Source: Oscheius onirici (lineage: Eukaryota; Nematoda; Chromadorea; Rhabditida; Rhabditidae). Taken from it: a DNA stretch of 64,000 bases. The stretch covers positions 6,634,001 through 6,698,000 of the forward strand of contig OW051471.1 in NCBI GenBank assembly GCA_932521025.1. Direction: 5' to 3'. Each line of letters begins with the position of its first letter. Within the stretch, counting starts at the first letter, position 1. Under the pieces are notes generated by a model, which worked only from the letters and a program-made list of their open reading frames with translations, did no database searches and was not told the DNA's origin. Shown piece by piece: positions 33,201 to 44,814 of this stretch. The position numbers were made by a program, and so were the translations under genes.

Positions 33201-35928
33201 AAAAGAACTTACGTTTCGTAATCCTTAGAGAACTGAAGAGTCTTACTGGCAAAATGCCGTAGTGTTCTTCGGCAGCTTCGATCAAAGTGGTAAGAATTTT
33301 GGCGAGAGCTTGTTCCCCCCCGATTGAAGAGAGACGATGGTAGTCGGCGAAGAGAAAGCTGACGGGATTTGAAGCTAGATCAGATTCGTCTTGAATAGGG
33401 GCATGAAGAGTGAGGACACTCCAGAGCAGTCGAATGTAGCTAAAGGCTTTGGCTGCTTTGTTTCCCACGGCAATAGCCATTCCCCAGCCACGATACTCCG
33501 ATCCGTACCACAACAATCCTGAATTGCATTTCCGGTACTATTATTTGGATTATACCGTAGAGAAGAAGCATGAGAATACACACTGCACCTCCGGCTGCCC
33601 AAATGGCCACGTACCAGGCAGTACTTTTGCTAATGGAAACAAGAGTTGTGACGGTCATGGTCCAGATGAGACAAGAGAAAAAGACGTAGAAAATGAACAA
33701 CGGCGAAAGTCTAAAATATCTTTGCAAATGAAGAAACAACAAATACCTCATTCGTGCTCCTTCGGTCCATTTGCGAGAGAAGGTGATCATGGCATCTTTG
33801 AGCTTGGTCAAAAGGATGGACTTGCCGGATCCCCATTTCGCGTAAAGTCCAATGGTCAATGGAAGAGAAAGAGCCGGCTCACAAACTAAACGAACAATGA
33901 TTATATAATGAAGCAAACCAATATCAGCAAGAACGTTGCTGTAGACGTCGTAACCCATCATTCCGTCCATCTGCTGATCGGCCTGTTTGGGTCCGTAGAG
34001 AAGAGGCAGAATCGGTTGGGGATTCTCGGTGTCAATGGCATACGCCGTCTGTCCATCCTTATTCTGTCGATAAAGAAGCCGTTTTTCGGCGACTGGAGCA
34101 TTTTCGAGCAGAGCCTGAGCCAATCTTCTACTTCTGGCTCTCAGAGCCAAATGCAAAGCATTGTCTCCATTGTTGTCAGTCGGAGAAAGCTTAGCTCCAG
34201 CTCTTCGAAGCAACATGACCAGAGCCACGTGTCTACACTTTACAGCTCGAATAAGAGGCGTCTCTCCGTCCTTGTTCTTCAGCTCCAAGTTCGGCTTTTT
34301 CTCAATTATCAGTTGAGCCATGTCTGTGAAAGATTTGTCGATCGCCAAATGAAGAGGGGTTCTGCTCTCCGAATCCCTGCAGTTGACATCGGCAAATTTG
34401 TCGAGGAGTAACTTCACAATCGGAATACTGCCAGAACGAACGGCACTTGTGAGAATCCAGTTACCGAATCTGAACAAAAGTACAGTACAGAACAGAAGAA
34501 GTTTCACCTGTCTACTTGGTTTACAAAAGCTCCCGCATTGATGAGCGACTCGCAGATGCCCACGTATCCGTCTCGAGCAGCTAGTCCAAGAGCAGACAAC
34601 CCGTTCTGGACCAAAATGACTTATGAAATAGAAGCTTCTCACCTGGTCAGTCACATTGATGTTCGGCTCTCGACTCAACAAAACATCTACCAGATTCTGA
34701 TAGTTGCCTTTGGTGGCCATCATGAGCGCCGTAAATGACTGCTGCAACAAGCTATCTTCAGCGATTAAACATCAGTTACCATTCCAACAGCGTCAACTTC
34801 AGCTCCAGCAGCGAGCAAAGCTTGTACCACGTTCAGATGTCCTTTTCTGGTCGCCCAAATCAAGGCTGTACTTCCAAATTTGTCGCAGGCGTTAACCTAT
34901 ACAAAAAGTATGAAATGAAATAGAAGGACTACCTGTGCTTCAGCTTCGATAAGTTTCTCGACGACAGTGATGAATCCTCTGCCCGAGGCGACTATCAAGG
35001 GTGTTAGACCGTCCTCTTCGTCAATCAGATTGACATGTGCCTAGTTTTCTCGATTTTAGATCCGTTGATCAACAAACTCTGTACTGGAGAAGTGTAGAAA
35101 CTATGTCTGGATGATTCTTATACACTGCCCACATTAGAGGACTCCATCCCATCTGAATATTTTCGCTTTTCAATTATTTTTCTCTCAAACCAAGTCGGGA
35201 AGATCAACAGATGCTCCATTTTCGAGAAGAATTTTGACAGATTCATAATTTCCTTTTTGAGAAGCATTCAAGAGAGCACTCCATCCTTCCTAAAAGACAT
35301 AAAACCATGAGAAATCGATCGAGACCCACATTGTCCGTCTCGTCCACCGTCTCTGGGTCACTGACTGCCAGAGCGACTAATGTTTTCACCGCTTCCACAT
35401 TATTCACTCTCGCCGATACAATCAACAGAGTCTCTCCTGACTGAAATTCTTTGCTCAAAAATATAAAGTAAATTTATGAAAAAAAAGGTAATAGAAACTT
35501 ACCGCGTTTTTTAGCTGTAAAATGTCGCTGTTACTCAAAGTGTTATCCGCCTGTCCCTTTTCCACCTAAAAGCCATTCTCAAGTAACATTTGCATATTCT
35601 AACATACCTTTTCAAAAAGTTCCGCGATCTGCATACTATTCATGGTGACCGGGAGCGCGGATGCCACGGCAAACGCACTCTGCATCCCCTCTATCCAAAG
35701 CCTTCGATTTCCGCTCTGCACCATTTTGTCTGCCTTCTGAGCCAACAGCTGGCGGACAAAATGTGGACTCTTCTCGTCCGCGTACTCTGCAATTGTCTTT
35801 GGCTTTTCGGAACTATTTGCATATTGATCGATCACTCTGTTCGCGGAGTAGGCTTTGCATAATCGATACGCGAGCCACAAGAGTAGGGAGGTGTAAAGAG
35901 AAAGTTCCAGATTAAATGATATGTTCAA
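30281..35928 (-). CDS. Kidins220/ARMS orthologue: ankyrin repeats plus KAP NTPase
   Basis: A large minus-strand gene. From the N-terminus: an N-terminal extension, a series of ankyrin repeats (for example EGWSALLNAS, MGWSPLMWAV, DGETPLIRAV, NGDNALHLALRARSRRLA), a KAP-family P-loop NTPase domain with Walker A in LYAKWGSGKSILLTKL and Walker B in TRLVVIVDGLDNCEQ, membrane-spanning segments within the NTPase region (FIFYVFFSCLIWTMTVTTL, WAAGGAVCILMLLLYG), the conserved block DPHIIVSAINHN and a sterile-alpha-motif-like domain near 31500-31650. The low-complexity tail ends SGDSAGNQ. In vertebrates this scaffold links neurotrophin and ephrin receptors to MAPK signalling at neuronal membranes. The true start is unclear: the frame continues to 35928 without an ATG at that end; the first in-frame ATG is near 35733. 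Confidence 0.9.
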
Positions 35929-36871
35929 GTACTCGTATTAACATTAGCTGGATGAGAGTTCCCATTAGCTCAGACTTTACTCAGCGATCAGAAATACCGT
36001 TTCAAAAGACCAAAATTTCTACTGGTCGGTATATTTTGTGAGACGAGGAATGAGGTACAAAGTAAATAATAGCTGTGAGAGAGAGAGCTGTAGACGACTA
36101 GCCATTAGAAAGTCAATTCATATGAGAGAAAGAAAAAGAAATATTGTTTTGGAAAGAGGCTCGGTACACGAGAGAGAAACATCTGGTCAACAGACAACAT
36201 CTGCAGAGACGGACTTTGACCAATTGAAGATATGAACTGTTGAATCAGAGAAATTGACACATCGGTTGCCCGTCATCGCCTATTTCTGTAAACTATTCCC
36301 AGCAGTTTATGAGCGTCTCGCGAAAATATGGTCCGAGTTAACGCTTTGGGAAAGGCGCCCAAACTGACTGAATATTCTCGTCCACCCACGAAATTTCAGT
36401 GAAACGTATTACAAAGAACTGAATAGTTGTCTTTCAAAGTGAGTAAAGCAGTTTGGTGGTCTTTCTGGGGGCGGTTGATGTGTCTTCTAATTAGGGAGTG
36501 AATAGACTGGCCGGGGCTCAATTTCATGCTTCGGAAAGCTCTAATCGACTAAACGGCAGGTGTTCATTGAAAGGCTACTTTTGAGTTCTGATCGATTGAT
36601 AGCAGCTGGAACGAAAAACTCTGCTATTCTGGCAGATTGGAGACTTTGGTCACAAAAATTGAAAGGAAAAGATAAGGGACGGCAGTCGTAGATTAGACTT
36701 GTCTCCGACATGAGATAGAAAGATGTAAAGAGCTTAGATTGGAACGGAACAACAACGCATGAACAAATTTTTATTTATCACAAAGAAGTAGTCGTTCAGA
36801 AAGAATAAACTAACCACAGATAAAGCCCATAAATACATTATTGACTACTAACAAAGCTGCAGTTTTGCACT
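35929..36871. other. Intergenic, no supported gene
   Basis: Just under 1 kb upstream of the Kidins220 orthologue with no believable exons. An AT-rich AATAAA on the minus strand (near 36770) probably terminates the FKBP-like remnant. Confidence 0.45.
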
Positions 36872-37025
36872 TTACACCTCGACCCCAGGTCCGGGACGGT
36901 CAATCTTCATCAGTTCGACGTTAGCTGAAAACGCATATTTAATAAGAAACAAGATAGAATTACCGAGAATCTTCGGAGCGGCTCCACGCTCTCCATATCC
37001 AAGTTCAGGCGGGATAGTCAGACGT
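36872..37025 (-). pseudogene. FKBP-type peptidyl-prolyl isomerase, 5'-truncated remnant
   Basis: Two short exons with a 38-nt intron encode the C-terminal third of an FKBP domain: RRLTIPPELGYGERGAAPKI, then ANVELMKIDRPGPGVEV and a stop. The YG-ERG-A and VEL-KI patterns are the strands and loop at the end of the FK506-binding fold. A full domain is about 108 residues; only about 42 are present. Upstream (37026-37230) I find in-frame stops, no catalytic FD/VIxGW segment and a poor acceptor (ACTCGTAG). Splice sites and polyadenylation signal are intact, so the truncation may be recent. A distant upstream exon set is possible but the HMG gene occupies the space. Confidence 0.65.
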
Positions 37026-37388
37026 CTACGAGTTTACTGAGGGCCAGCCGTCTACAACGGTTGTCGCCGCCCTGGCGCTCAGAAGTACGAAGTAAATCTT
37101 TTGACAACACCTAACTACCTCGTTCTCACCTGCAAGTTCAAAACTATTTTATCTTGACAATTTCTGACTTGTCGTGACCATTCGAGGTCTCCCGGACAAC
37201 ACGCAAACATACACAGAGTCCACCACAGACATCATTGCGCTTTAGCAGTAGAGAGATAAGGAGGAGAGAATTGTGAGCCGAGCTGAAGTGAAATGAACAA
37301 GAAGAGGTTTATGAGGTAGCAATTATTTAGACAGCATTCAAAGTACAAATACACCGTATAATTAGGCAGTGAGAAACCAGTTTCGCCT

Positions 37389-38153
37389 CTAGTTTTGAGT
37401 TTTCTGGTGGACAGTTTTGGCCTTTTGAGTCTTCTGCCATTCGGCCACAGCAGTTTTGTAAGCATCACGCAGCTTCTGAGACTCGTCTGCGTACTTCTTT
37501 TTTCCGTCATCAGACAAGGTTTTCCACTGTGAAACAAAGTTCTTCAAATGCTCAGTAACGGGACTGAGCTTTTCGTTTCTCTTCTTTCGAAGATCAAACT
37601 GTTCCTTCACAAACAGATTCATGGCAGTCGGAGCACGTTCGGGATGACCCGTTTCTTCCCACAACTAAATATGGAGAATATTATCAAACTAGTAGAAACT
37701 GACTTGACGACGTTCTTTGCGTTCTTTACGTTGAGCTCGCTCTTGTCTGAATTCCTTAGCTTGGGCAATCTCTTTTTCTTTCTCCTGCTTTGAGAGTTTC
37801 TCAAATTCTTGGACTCTGTTCTCCTTTTCACTAACGGAGAGAGTCTCATACTTCTGAATATTTTTCCAAATTACAAAAAACCGAAGTCGAAAACAACCTT
37901 CTTTTGGGTGGGGTTCAAGGAATTCCATTTCTTGGCTATTTCCTGCATCTTGGTTGTAACATCTTTGCCGGAATCCAATTTCATTTGTTCCTTCACGTAC
38001 AGGATGTAGGGACTGTGTGCCTGCATTCCAGTGGGCTTGAGGACCTTCGGAGTCCTTAAAGTATAGATTGAACAGGTTAAATCAGAAACCTTACTTTGGT
38101 TTTGAGGCAGCTAGAGCCGAAAAAAGCCTCTTGTTGACGATATTAAACAGCAT
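37389..38153 (-). CDS. Mitochondrial HMG-box protein (TFAM-like)
   Basis: The protein begins MLFNIVNKRLFSALAASKPK, a basic, amphipathic start typical of a mitochondrial presequence. Two HMG-box regions follow: one from about SPYILYVKEQMKLDSGKD to LNPTQKKKYETLS, and one from MNLFVKEQFDLRKKRNEKL to WKTLSDDGKKKYADESQKL. They are joined by a highly charged helix (KEKEIAQAKEFRQERAQRKE). Two boxes with a charged linker and a mitochondrial leader match TFAM, which packages and activates mitochondrial DNA; the C. elegans counterpart is HMG-5. Box 1 is divergent. Introns are about 40 nt and splice in frame. Confidence 0.82.
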
Positions 38154-38331
38154 CTGAAAACTAACTGTAGTTTGGAATTTTTTTTAGAAGATGGACAAAG
38201 GGATATAAGCAAATGAAAGTGAATGCTAAGCAGAGACGCAGAGAGCCGCGTACTCTGTACGCATGTAAATTTTCGTAAAGACGCTAGTGTTTCAGCTATG
38301 TAGCCAGGTTTTTATTAAACCTGAGAAAGGA

Positions 38332-38346
38332 GGGGGGGGGGGGGGG
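38332..38346 (+). repeat. Poly-G tract (15 G)
   Basis: Fifteen consecutive G on the plus strand, within a purine-rich stretch. Such tracts form G-quadruplexes and are deletion-prone in worms lacking the DOG-1/FANCJ helicase. The length in an assembly may be inexact. Confidence 0.95.
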
Positions 38347-39122
38347 CTGGAGAAAAAGAAGCGGCATAAAAAATCTTAGAAGTAGCATTTTACACAAAAA
38401 AAACTTGATACTTATGTTTAAGTTGCAGGAATGGAACAAGGAGAGAACATCAACAATAAAGCAAAAGAATAAAGCTAATAGTTTACGATATAGTCCTAGG
38501 GCTTCCCGGAGGTGTTTTTCTACGCATTTTCATAAGCGATATATCACTACTACTAAATAATCACTCGTCCCAGACGTGAGATTGCAATAAACATGAACAT
38601 GAACTAAAATCTGGTATGGAACAAAAAAAATGACAACGAACCTCTATGGTCCATTTCCAACGAAGAGCGGCAGCCATGTTTGCGCGCCAATTTGAAATTT
38701 CGTGGCTAAATCTGATTTTTGCTACTTCTTTCATTATTGGGTTTATTTTTGGCATTTTCTTATATTATTGACGTTGTTATCGAATTCTACACCTATAAAA
38801 ACCTACTTATCATCAAAAAGACGGGAAAAACAACACTTTTGATGCTCAATTGACGTAAAACGAGTTTTCTCGATAAAACAGCCGTGACGCTCTGAAAATG
38901 GGTGTTTTTCTTCCAGTTTTTACATCAAGTAGGTAAGTTTATGCGCTGAGTTCGAAAACGCAGTCAAAACCGAGAAAAAAACAGCTAGAAAACAGCGAAA
39001 AATCATCAAAGTTGAGCAAAATGGAATAAAATCCAACGCTGCGGCCGTCATTTTGAAAATTCGTGTCGGGAACCTCGCGAAAAATCCTTTAAAGAATTGC
39101 CTAAGTGCCGAAATCATCGTCA

Positions 39123-39159
39123 GTGCCCGAAAAAAAGCTTGCTTTTTTTTAACGGGCAC
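39123..39159. repeat. Palindromic hairpin sequence
   Basis: GTGCCCG with AAAAAAAGC faces GCTTTTTTTT with CGGGCAC, giving arms of about 16 bases around a 2-base centre. It could extrude as a hairpin or be an end of a degraded element. It is not next to a coding 3' end, so a terminator role is unlikely. Confidence 0.85.
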
Positions 39160-39490
39160 GCGCTAATTTATTACATGGGTCCCGCCGCGACAGAACGCAA
39201 CTCAATGCTGAATTTTTGAAAGTTTGTTTTTGCTCAACCTTGTTCATTCCCTACTGAACTTTAGAGTTGCGTTCTTCACTTTTCATTGTTGATAGACTGA
39301 CAATCGGAATACTTTAAAAACACTACTTCATAACCACAGAACTTTTGAGAGTTAGGCTCACGTATATGCGAGAAGTTCCAGAGCTTTGCGAGAACCCTTG
39401 CAAATCGATGTACACGAACACAACTTGATCATAAAGCTTTTTAACTAATCGCTGGTTTTTATTCAGACACCTTTAAAAAAGTCCAAGAAC

Positions 39491-40588
39491 ATGTCTCAGA
39501 GACGCCCTGAAAGTTATAGAAGGGGAGAAAATGTAAGCTTTATTCACTTTATAGCTCATAGTGAAATTTAGGGTATTGAGTCGCTGCGAACTCTCGTCAT
39601 GGATCTCCGCAATGCTGTTCGTGAACTGGATACCGAAAAAGACAATCTTCGGCAAGCCGTGCGCAAACTAAAGGTGAGTTGCACCTTCTTAATTCCACCC
39701 ATTATCCTTCAGGTTGAAAACCGACGCACTAGAGAGAAAGTGAAAAATCTCTGCGCTCATCTAAAGTCTGGTGGTGTTGAAGTTGCCAGCGACGACGACG
39801 AGTTCCCCGAATACGATGAAATCGGTCGTGATTTCATCCTCATTGGAGGATCGCACGATCCGTTGGATCCTCGCTACGAAGCCGCGATCAGAGATACTGC
39901 CGGCGTAGAGTACAAAACTGCCGAACGGTACTACTGGGCAAAGATGGCTGAACACTTCAAGGATGCCGAGACTGTCAAAAAGGTTATTGATGCTCCTAAC
40001 ACTACCAAAGCCGAAGAAGCGGTCCGAGATATAAAAAACTTTGTCGACAACGAATGGGACAAGCACAAGCTGAAAATCTGGGAGGACGGCCAATGTCTCA
40101 AATTCGAGCAGCATCAATGGATCACCAGCCTTCTTGTCGCTACCGGAAAAGTCTACATCGCCGTCTGTCACCAAGATAAAGTTCGTTTTCATTCTGATAT
40201 TCTCATAGTACGTCGCTTTTCAGCAAATCGGTACAGGCTGGCGCAAAAATCGGGAGGAATCGAACAAACCTCTATTCTGGGATGGCAAAAACCTTGGCGG
40301 AAAGTTCCTCATGAAGCTTCGAAACAAGTTTGCAGATAATCACAAGTGGAAGGATGGCGAGGAGCAAGTTAGTCTCGTTCCTTTCGTTCTAACCAGATCT
40401 TTCAGGAAGTCAAAAACAGACTGGTCAACTTGAAGCGCTATGTTTGGCGACGCCTCGACAGTCGCTTTCAGCCCAACTCTGCTCCCAGTTACAACCGCCG
40501 CGGTCGTTACGCGCCTCGTCCCAACAACACGAACACCAAGCCTCGACGTGCAGAGAACGGTTCTGGTGACAAGCGTTCGACTGCCTAA
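39491..40588 (+). CDS. NADAR-domain (YbiA-like) protein with coiled-coil N-terminus and Arg/Gly-rich tail
   Basis: Six exons from ATG 39491 to TAA 40588. The N-terminal 65 residues are coiled coil (LRTLVMDLRNAVRELDTEKD). The core matches the NADAR fold: VEYKTAERYYWAKMAEHFKD (the conserved Y-x-x-x-E-x-Y-Y-x-A-K), DNEWDKHKLKIWEDGQCLKF, and the C-terminal WDGKNLGGKFLMKLRNKF corresponding to the family GxNxLGxxLMxVR block. NADAR proteins include N-glycosidases of riboflavin intermediates and hydrolases that remove ADP-ribose from guanine. The C-terminus is basic, Arg/Asn-rich (NRRGRYAPRPNNTNTKPRR) and suggests RNA or nucleic-acid binding. It converges on AMP deaminase with about 150 bases between stops. 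Activity is inferred; NADAR genes are patchy in animals. Confidence 0.75.
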
Positions 40589-40740
40589 TATTTTAAAAGC
40601 CTACATACCTTTCCGAGTATTCTTTACCGGTTTTGTTGTTTCTTTGCACTCGTACCTCTATGTTCTAATGTAAAATTAAGTAAGAAGAAACAAAGCTTTT
40701 CAAACGATCATTATTTTCGTATCTGTCCGATTCTTCTCTT

Positions 40741-43700
40741 TTAGTGGCTGCGGAAAAGATTCTTCAGTTCCATGAGCAGCGTCTCGTGGCGGTAATCGAC
40801 TCGGATATCAGGTACATTGGTGCGCGTTCTGTCGTTTCCGAGCACGCCCTCTTCCTTGTAGTTGGGTCCAAGCCAGTGTCTCTTGACCTCGTCTTGAAAA
40901 CCACACTGAAGGACAGAATTCCTGGCCAGCTCGCACATGTCGCAGCTGCTCAACTTCCAGACCTGGGCCGCTATCGAATACTCTTCCATCAGAGCTTCAC
41001 GCGTGTAGTGGAACTGCAGCGGATCATCAGTCGAGAGACTGACATTCAGTCCCTTCTGGAGATAGTCAGGAAGGGGATTTCTCTGGTAGCTGATGAAGAG
41101 CGAATTGTTCGACAGCGGCGACATCGCGATTCCCATCTGGGTCAAGTAGAAGAGATATTGCAGCACCGGAACCTAAATAAGCCGCTATTACTTCTCTATA
41201 CTTGCCCTTGAATCTCATTTTATCAATCATCGGCTTCAGCAAAAGCATGTCCAGACTCTGTTCCGGTAAATACGAAAAAAGACGAACCTTTCGAAGTAAG
41301 ATTCCGTGAGAAATCGACTCCGAGGTGAGATAACCGGCCAGCAGATGTCCCACATTCCCGGCCTCTCCACAGTGCGGACGAAGTGTGAACGTGTTCAGTC
41401 CACGCATCTTACGGAAGTTGTTCAAGACGCAGATGTTGGCGTAGAGATAGTAGAGATAGTAGTTGTACGGAGGATTTTCCTTGGCTTTGTAGTCCGGCGG
41501 TGTCTGTGTGCCACGATCGAACTGGACAGACTCGTGCTTGCTCTCGTCGTCGACAGAGTCGAAACCGCTCACGTGGGCCAAAAAGCGATGAAGATCCGGG
41601 TTGCTCGATGGATCATTGGTCACCTCGAACAGGGGCTTGAAAATGTTGTCAAGGAGATCATCGAAGCTGGAGAGCAGTTCCTTTGCACGGTAGACGTCGC
41701 TGAAGATTCATTGTTGATTCAATTACTAGAAATCCGTATCAAATTGTACGATTGGAACTGTTCCTTCATTCTCATTGTTCACTTGGAATATTTCAGTGCA
41801 TGCTATCTTCTAGTTCTCCGCCGCACCTCTCTCCTTTCAGTATCTTGAACTATCAAATTTTTTACATGACTAACAGTTACTTTTTCTCTAAGATTTAGTT
41901 TTCCTTTATAAATTGTTCTATTCTCGCTTTCATTCGATGAAAAAAAACGAAAAAACTCACTAGAGCCTGGGAAACTGGACCATCCATCTGTTGTTGGAGC
42001 TCCAGACGTCTTTTTCAACTGCCCACTTAGCCAGCTTCGTCCACTCATCCTTGTTCTTTCCGTAGATGCTCAGACGCATCTCCGTGTGCTGGTACTTGCT
42101 GTCCTCAAGTTCCTTGAAAACCTGTCGAATCAGATCGGCCATGTAGGTTCCCTGCACGTAGTTGTCCGTCTTGAGGAACGTCTCACGGAGCATCGACTCT
42201 CCGATTGGATTGTATTTGGCGTTAAAGCGGTCGAAACGATGAAAGGTGTTCCGATCTGCGTGAACGTCGAGCATATCCACTGAGAGGTCCTCTCCTTTGA
42301 TCTTGTAGTCGGCAAAGAGCTGACTCAGACTGTGTGGCTTGCCGTTTCGCTCGAAGACAATGCGGTCGCCGTCCGTCTTCAGACGTCTTTTGATGAAGTT
42401 GACCAACGCCTTCTGGTTCATGGACGAGGACGCATGGATATGGGTGTCAATTTTCCTCACGTTGTAGAAGTCCTTGTGGCCTGTCATCTTCTGCTCGTTC
42501 AACTCCCTCAATTCGTTCATGAGAACGTGCAGACTGAAAAAGAGTAATTTGTTTAAAGAAGATCTTACCTGAACTTGTTTTGGAGGACTGCGAGTCTTCT
42601 GAAGCAGAAGGACTTAAGCGGTCCGTCAACCATCATCTTGCTCAGCTTGTCGACATCCTCAAGAAATTTGTCTCTCGACAGACGGGAATCCTGGAAGAGA
42701 TGCTGCTTAGTCAGCGGATCGACAATCTCGAAGACGCCGTCGCGTTTTGTGATCAGGTAGATGTCCGGGTACTTCGGGAACTCCTTCCGCTTTCCCCAAT
42801 GGTCTGAGACGACTGGCTCCTTGTATCCCAGATCACTCTGTTCCTCCTTCTTGATGAACTTCTTCAGTTCTTTCGGGTAGATCCGCATCAGGAATTTTTC
42901 GGTAGTTATCGGAAACTGTCCGCCCAGTCGATGCATGTACTCCTTGCGAAGATCCAGTCCGGCAATCAGCAGCTCAGCTGCCTTCTTCAGATCCTCCGGC
43001 GGGATTTCACACAGATCTTCGCGGTCGATTCGGATCCTCTGATAGACGATTTCGCCTTCTTCATTTCTCAGGTCGAACATCTGTACTGGAAGAGTCGGTT
43101 CGATGTTCTTCGTTGGCTCACAGCTCGAATGCTCTGGCACGTAGTTGGCATCCAGATCCGGAGACTCCTGCTTCGTCATAAGGAGACTGCATCGCAGGTT
43201 GTCCGAAAGGTGGTTGTCCGAAAGAGCAGTATGCATAGTCACAAGTTCCTTCGACGCGTGCGTACTGAAAACAAAGCTTTAACGAACTGTTTCTAAATCC
43301 TTGTCCCCTTTTCTATGCATGTTCTTTGGATACTAGGATTGCCTCCACATAAATTGATCCAAAACCTTTGTCGTAGGGTTCTTCTCGAAGACATATAGAT
43401 AAGAGCAACAGTGTCTAACAGTTTTTGGTATCCAAGTTTCTATTGTGTTAGTCACCTTTTCTTTTTAACACTTATAGTTCCAACTAACCTGATAGATCGA
43501 CGAGGAGGCGAATCCTCTTCCAAGCTGCTCTGCTTCTTCTTAAAGTTCGGAGATGTCGGCGGTGTCGTCAGTTTCTCATCCTCATCAGACCAGAGTTCTC
43601 CCTTCGGGCTGTGGCAGCAAGGAGAGGGGGCACGATGAACCATACCAGCAGACGGAGTGAAGAGAGATCCGATTCCCACCAACTGCGATTCGTCCGAGAG

Positions 43701-43775
43701 ACGTCCATCCGAAATTGAGCTGGCTATTTGGGTGGCTTCTTCAGACTTGCTCGACGACTCCGGTAGATTTCCCAT
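40741..43775 (-). CDS. AMP deaminase
   Basis: The protein aligns with animal AMP deaminases (AMPD2-like) throughout. Metal-binding and catalytic segments are intact: [20 protein letters not shown] (two histidines of the zinc site), LRPHCGEAG (histidine plus catalytic glutamate) and [20 protein letters not shown] (aspartates of the active site). It converts AMP to IMP plus ammonia in the purine nucleotide cycle, in the cytosol, as a tetramer. The N-terminal about 100 residues are poorly conserved and Ser/Pro-rich ([20 protein letters not shown]), a likely regulatory region. The start is taken as ATG 43775, preceded by a TTTCAG splice-acceptor-like tract. The intron between the VQFPRL exon and DVYRAKE is about 270 nt, the others short. 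Confidence 0.93.
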
Positions 43776-44009
43776 CGAGACGACTTCCTTCGAGCAGACG
43801 CTGTAGCAAAGTGATTTCGAATCTTTTCTTTTCGGGGTAATTAAAAAAGCTGAAACTTTCTTCAAGTTTCAATAAAAGTTTACATTTTACACAGTTGTCG
43901 AGCGGAAAAAGCGTAAGCTTTATTTTCGAGTGTTTTAGTGTAAAAAATAAAGCTTTCTGGTTTCTATTTACGGTGCAACAAAGGGCAAATAATTTATTGT
44001 GAGAGATCG

Positions 44010-44714
44010 TCAATGAGACTTGTACCAACTGTTAGCTAATTTCGTGTAATCTCCGGATTCCTTGAACCAAGCTATGTAGCCACACGAAGCGAAACCATGA
44101 AGACCAAAAAGAAGTACTTCGTCACAATTTTCCCCGCCTAAAAGTTGAATGAAGATGTTTTGATCGATACCTATGAGAGAATAATTACGAGCTTGAAAGG
44201 CTGGAGCATTGACGGAACATGAGATTCGACCACAGCGACCAATCGAAGCATCGAAACGACAGTAGAAATTGAAAGCATCCATCGAACCCATCCATCTTCC
44301 AGTCCAGGAGCAATCGACAGGGTCACTTCTGAAATTTGGTGAAATATACACTGTGAGCAGGAGTTACTTGCAGCAAAACTTCTTTTTCAGTTGATAGCCG
44401 AATACATTGAAGCAGGGAGAGTCGCCGAAAGAGTGATCGGGAATACATGATCGACCATCTTCACATCGACCGCTATGTTCTCTGATGTAGTCGTAACCAG
44501 TTGGACACGATCTTTGAGTGAAAAATTTAGGCTCTAATTGGAAAACTCACTGAAGACAGAATGGAGCCAGTCCGAACCATTCGCAACTGCCATGTGTAGT
44601 CTTTTTGGAAAGAGTCGCGGTTGAATTAGAACCGATAAAGTCTCTAGTTCTTTGAATGGGAACTCGTAAAGAGTCAAGTGGAGGAAAGAGTGTAGCCAAG
44701 AGGGACAGGAGCAT
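44010..44714 (-). CDS. Secreted Cys-rich protein, nematode-type, unknown function
   Basis: Four exons give a protein of about 200 residues. A short hydrophobic signal peptide (MLLSLLATLFPPLDSL) is followed by a Thr-rich stretch and then many cysteines in evenly spaced pairs: SCEWFGLAPFCLQSCPTGYD, CEDGRSC, FCCKSDPVDCSWTGRW, YCRF, RCGRISC, NCDE and SCGY. The pattern with GLAPFC and PTGYDY resembles uncharacterised nematode secreted families, but I cannot name it. All junctions are in frame. It lies just downstream of, and on the same strand as, the GPCR at 44.8 kb (gap of 100 bases between that receptor's stop and this ATG), so the two could be cotranscribed. Confidence 0.68.
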
Positions 44715-44814
44715 GAGGGAAGGAGTCGCGAAAAACGTGCGAAATGTCAGCAGGTCACTCGCGTAGTGTTGACACACAAAGGAAACTGTCTCTGAAGTTT
44801 ATTAAGAACGCGAA

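Larger units (their letters stand above)
38154..39490. other. Intergenic stretch with G-tract and palindrome
   Basis: About 1.3 kb between the TFAM-like and NADAR genes. It contains a run of 15 G (38332-38346) and a near-perfect palindrome (39123-39159), described separately. An imperfect inverted pair (ACCTACTTATCATCAAAAAG near 38805 and ACATCAAGTAGGTAAG near 38924) is also visible. No coding sequence is supported. Confidence 0.5.
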
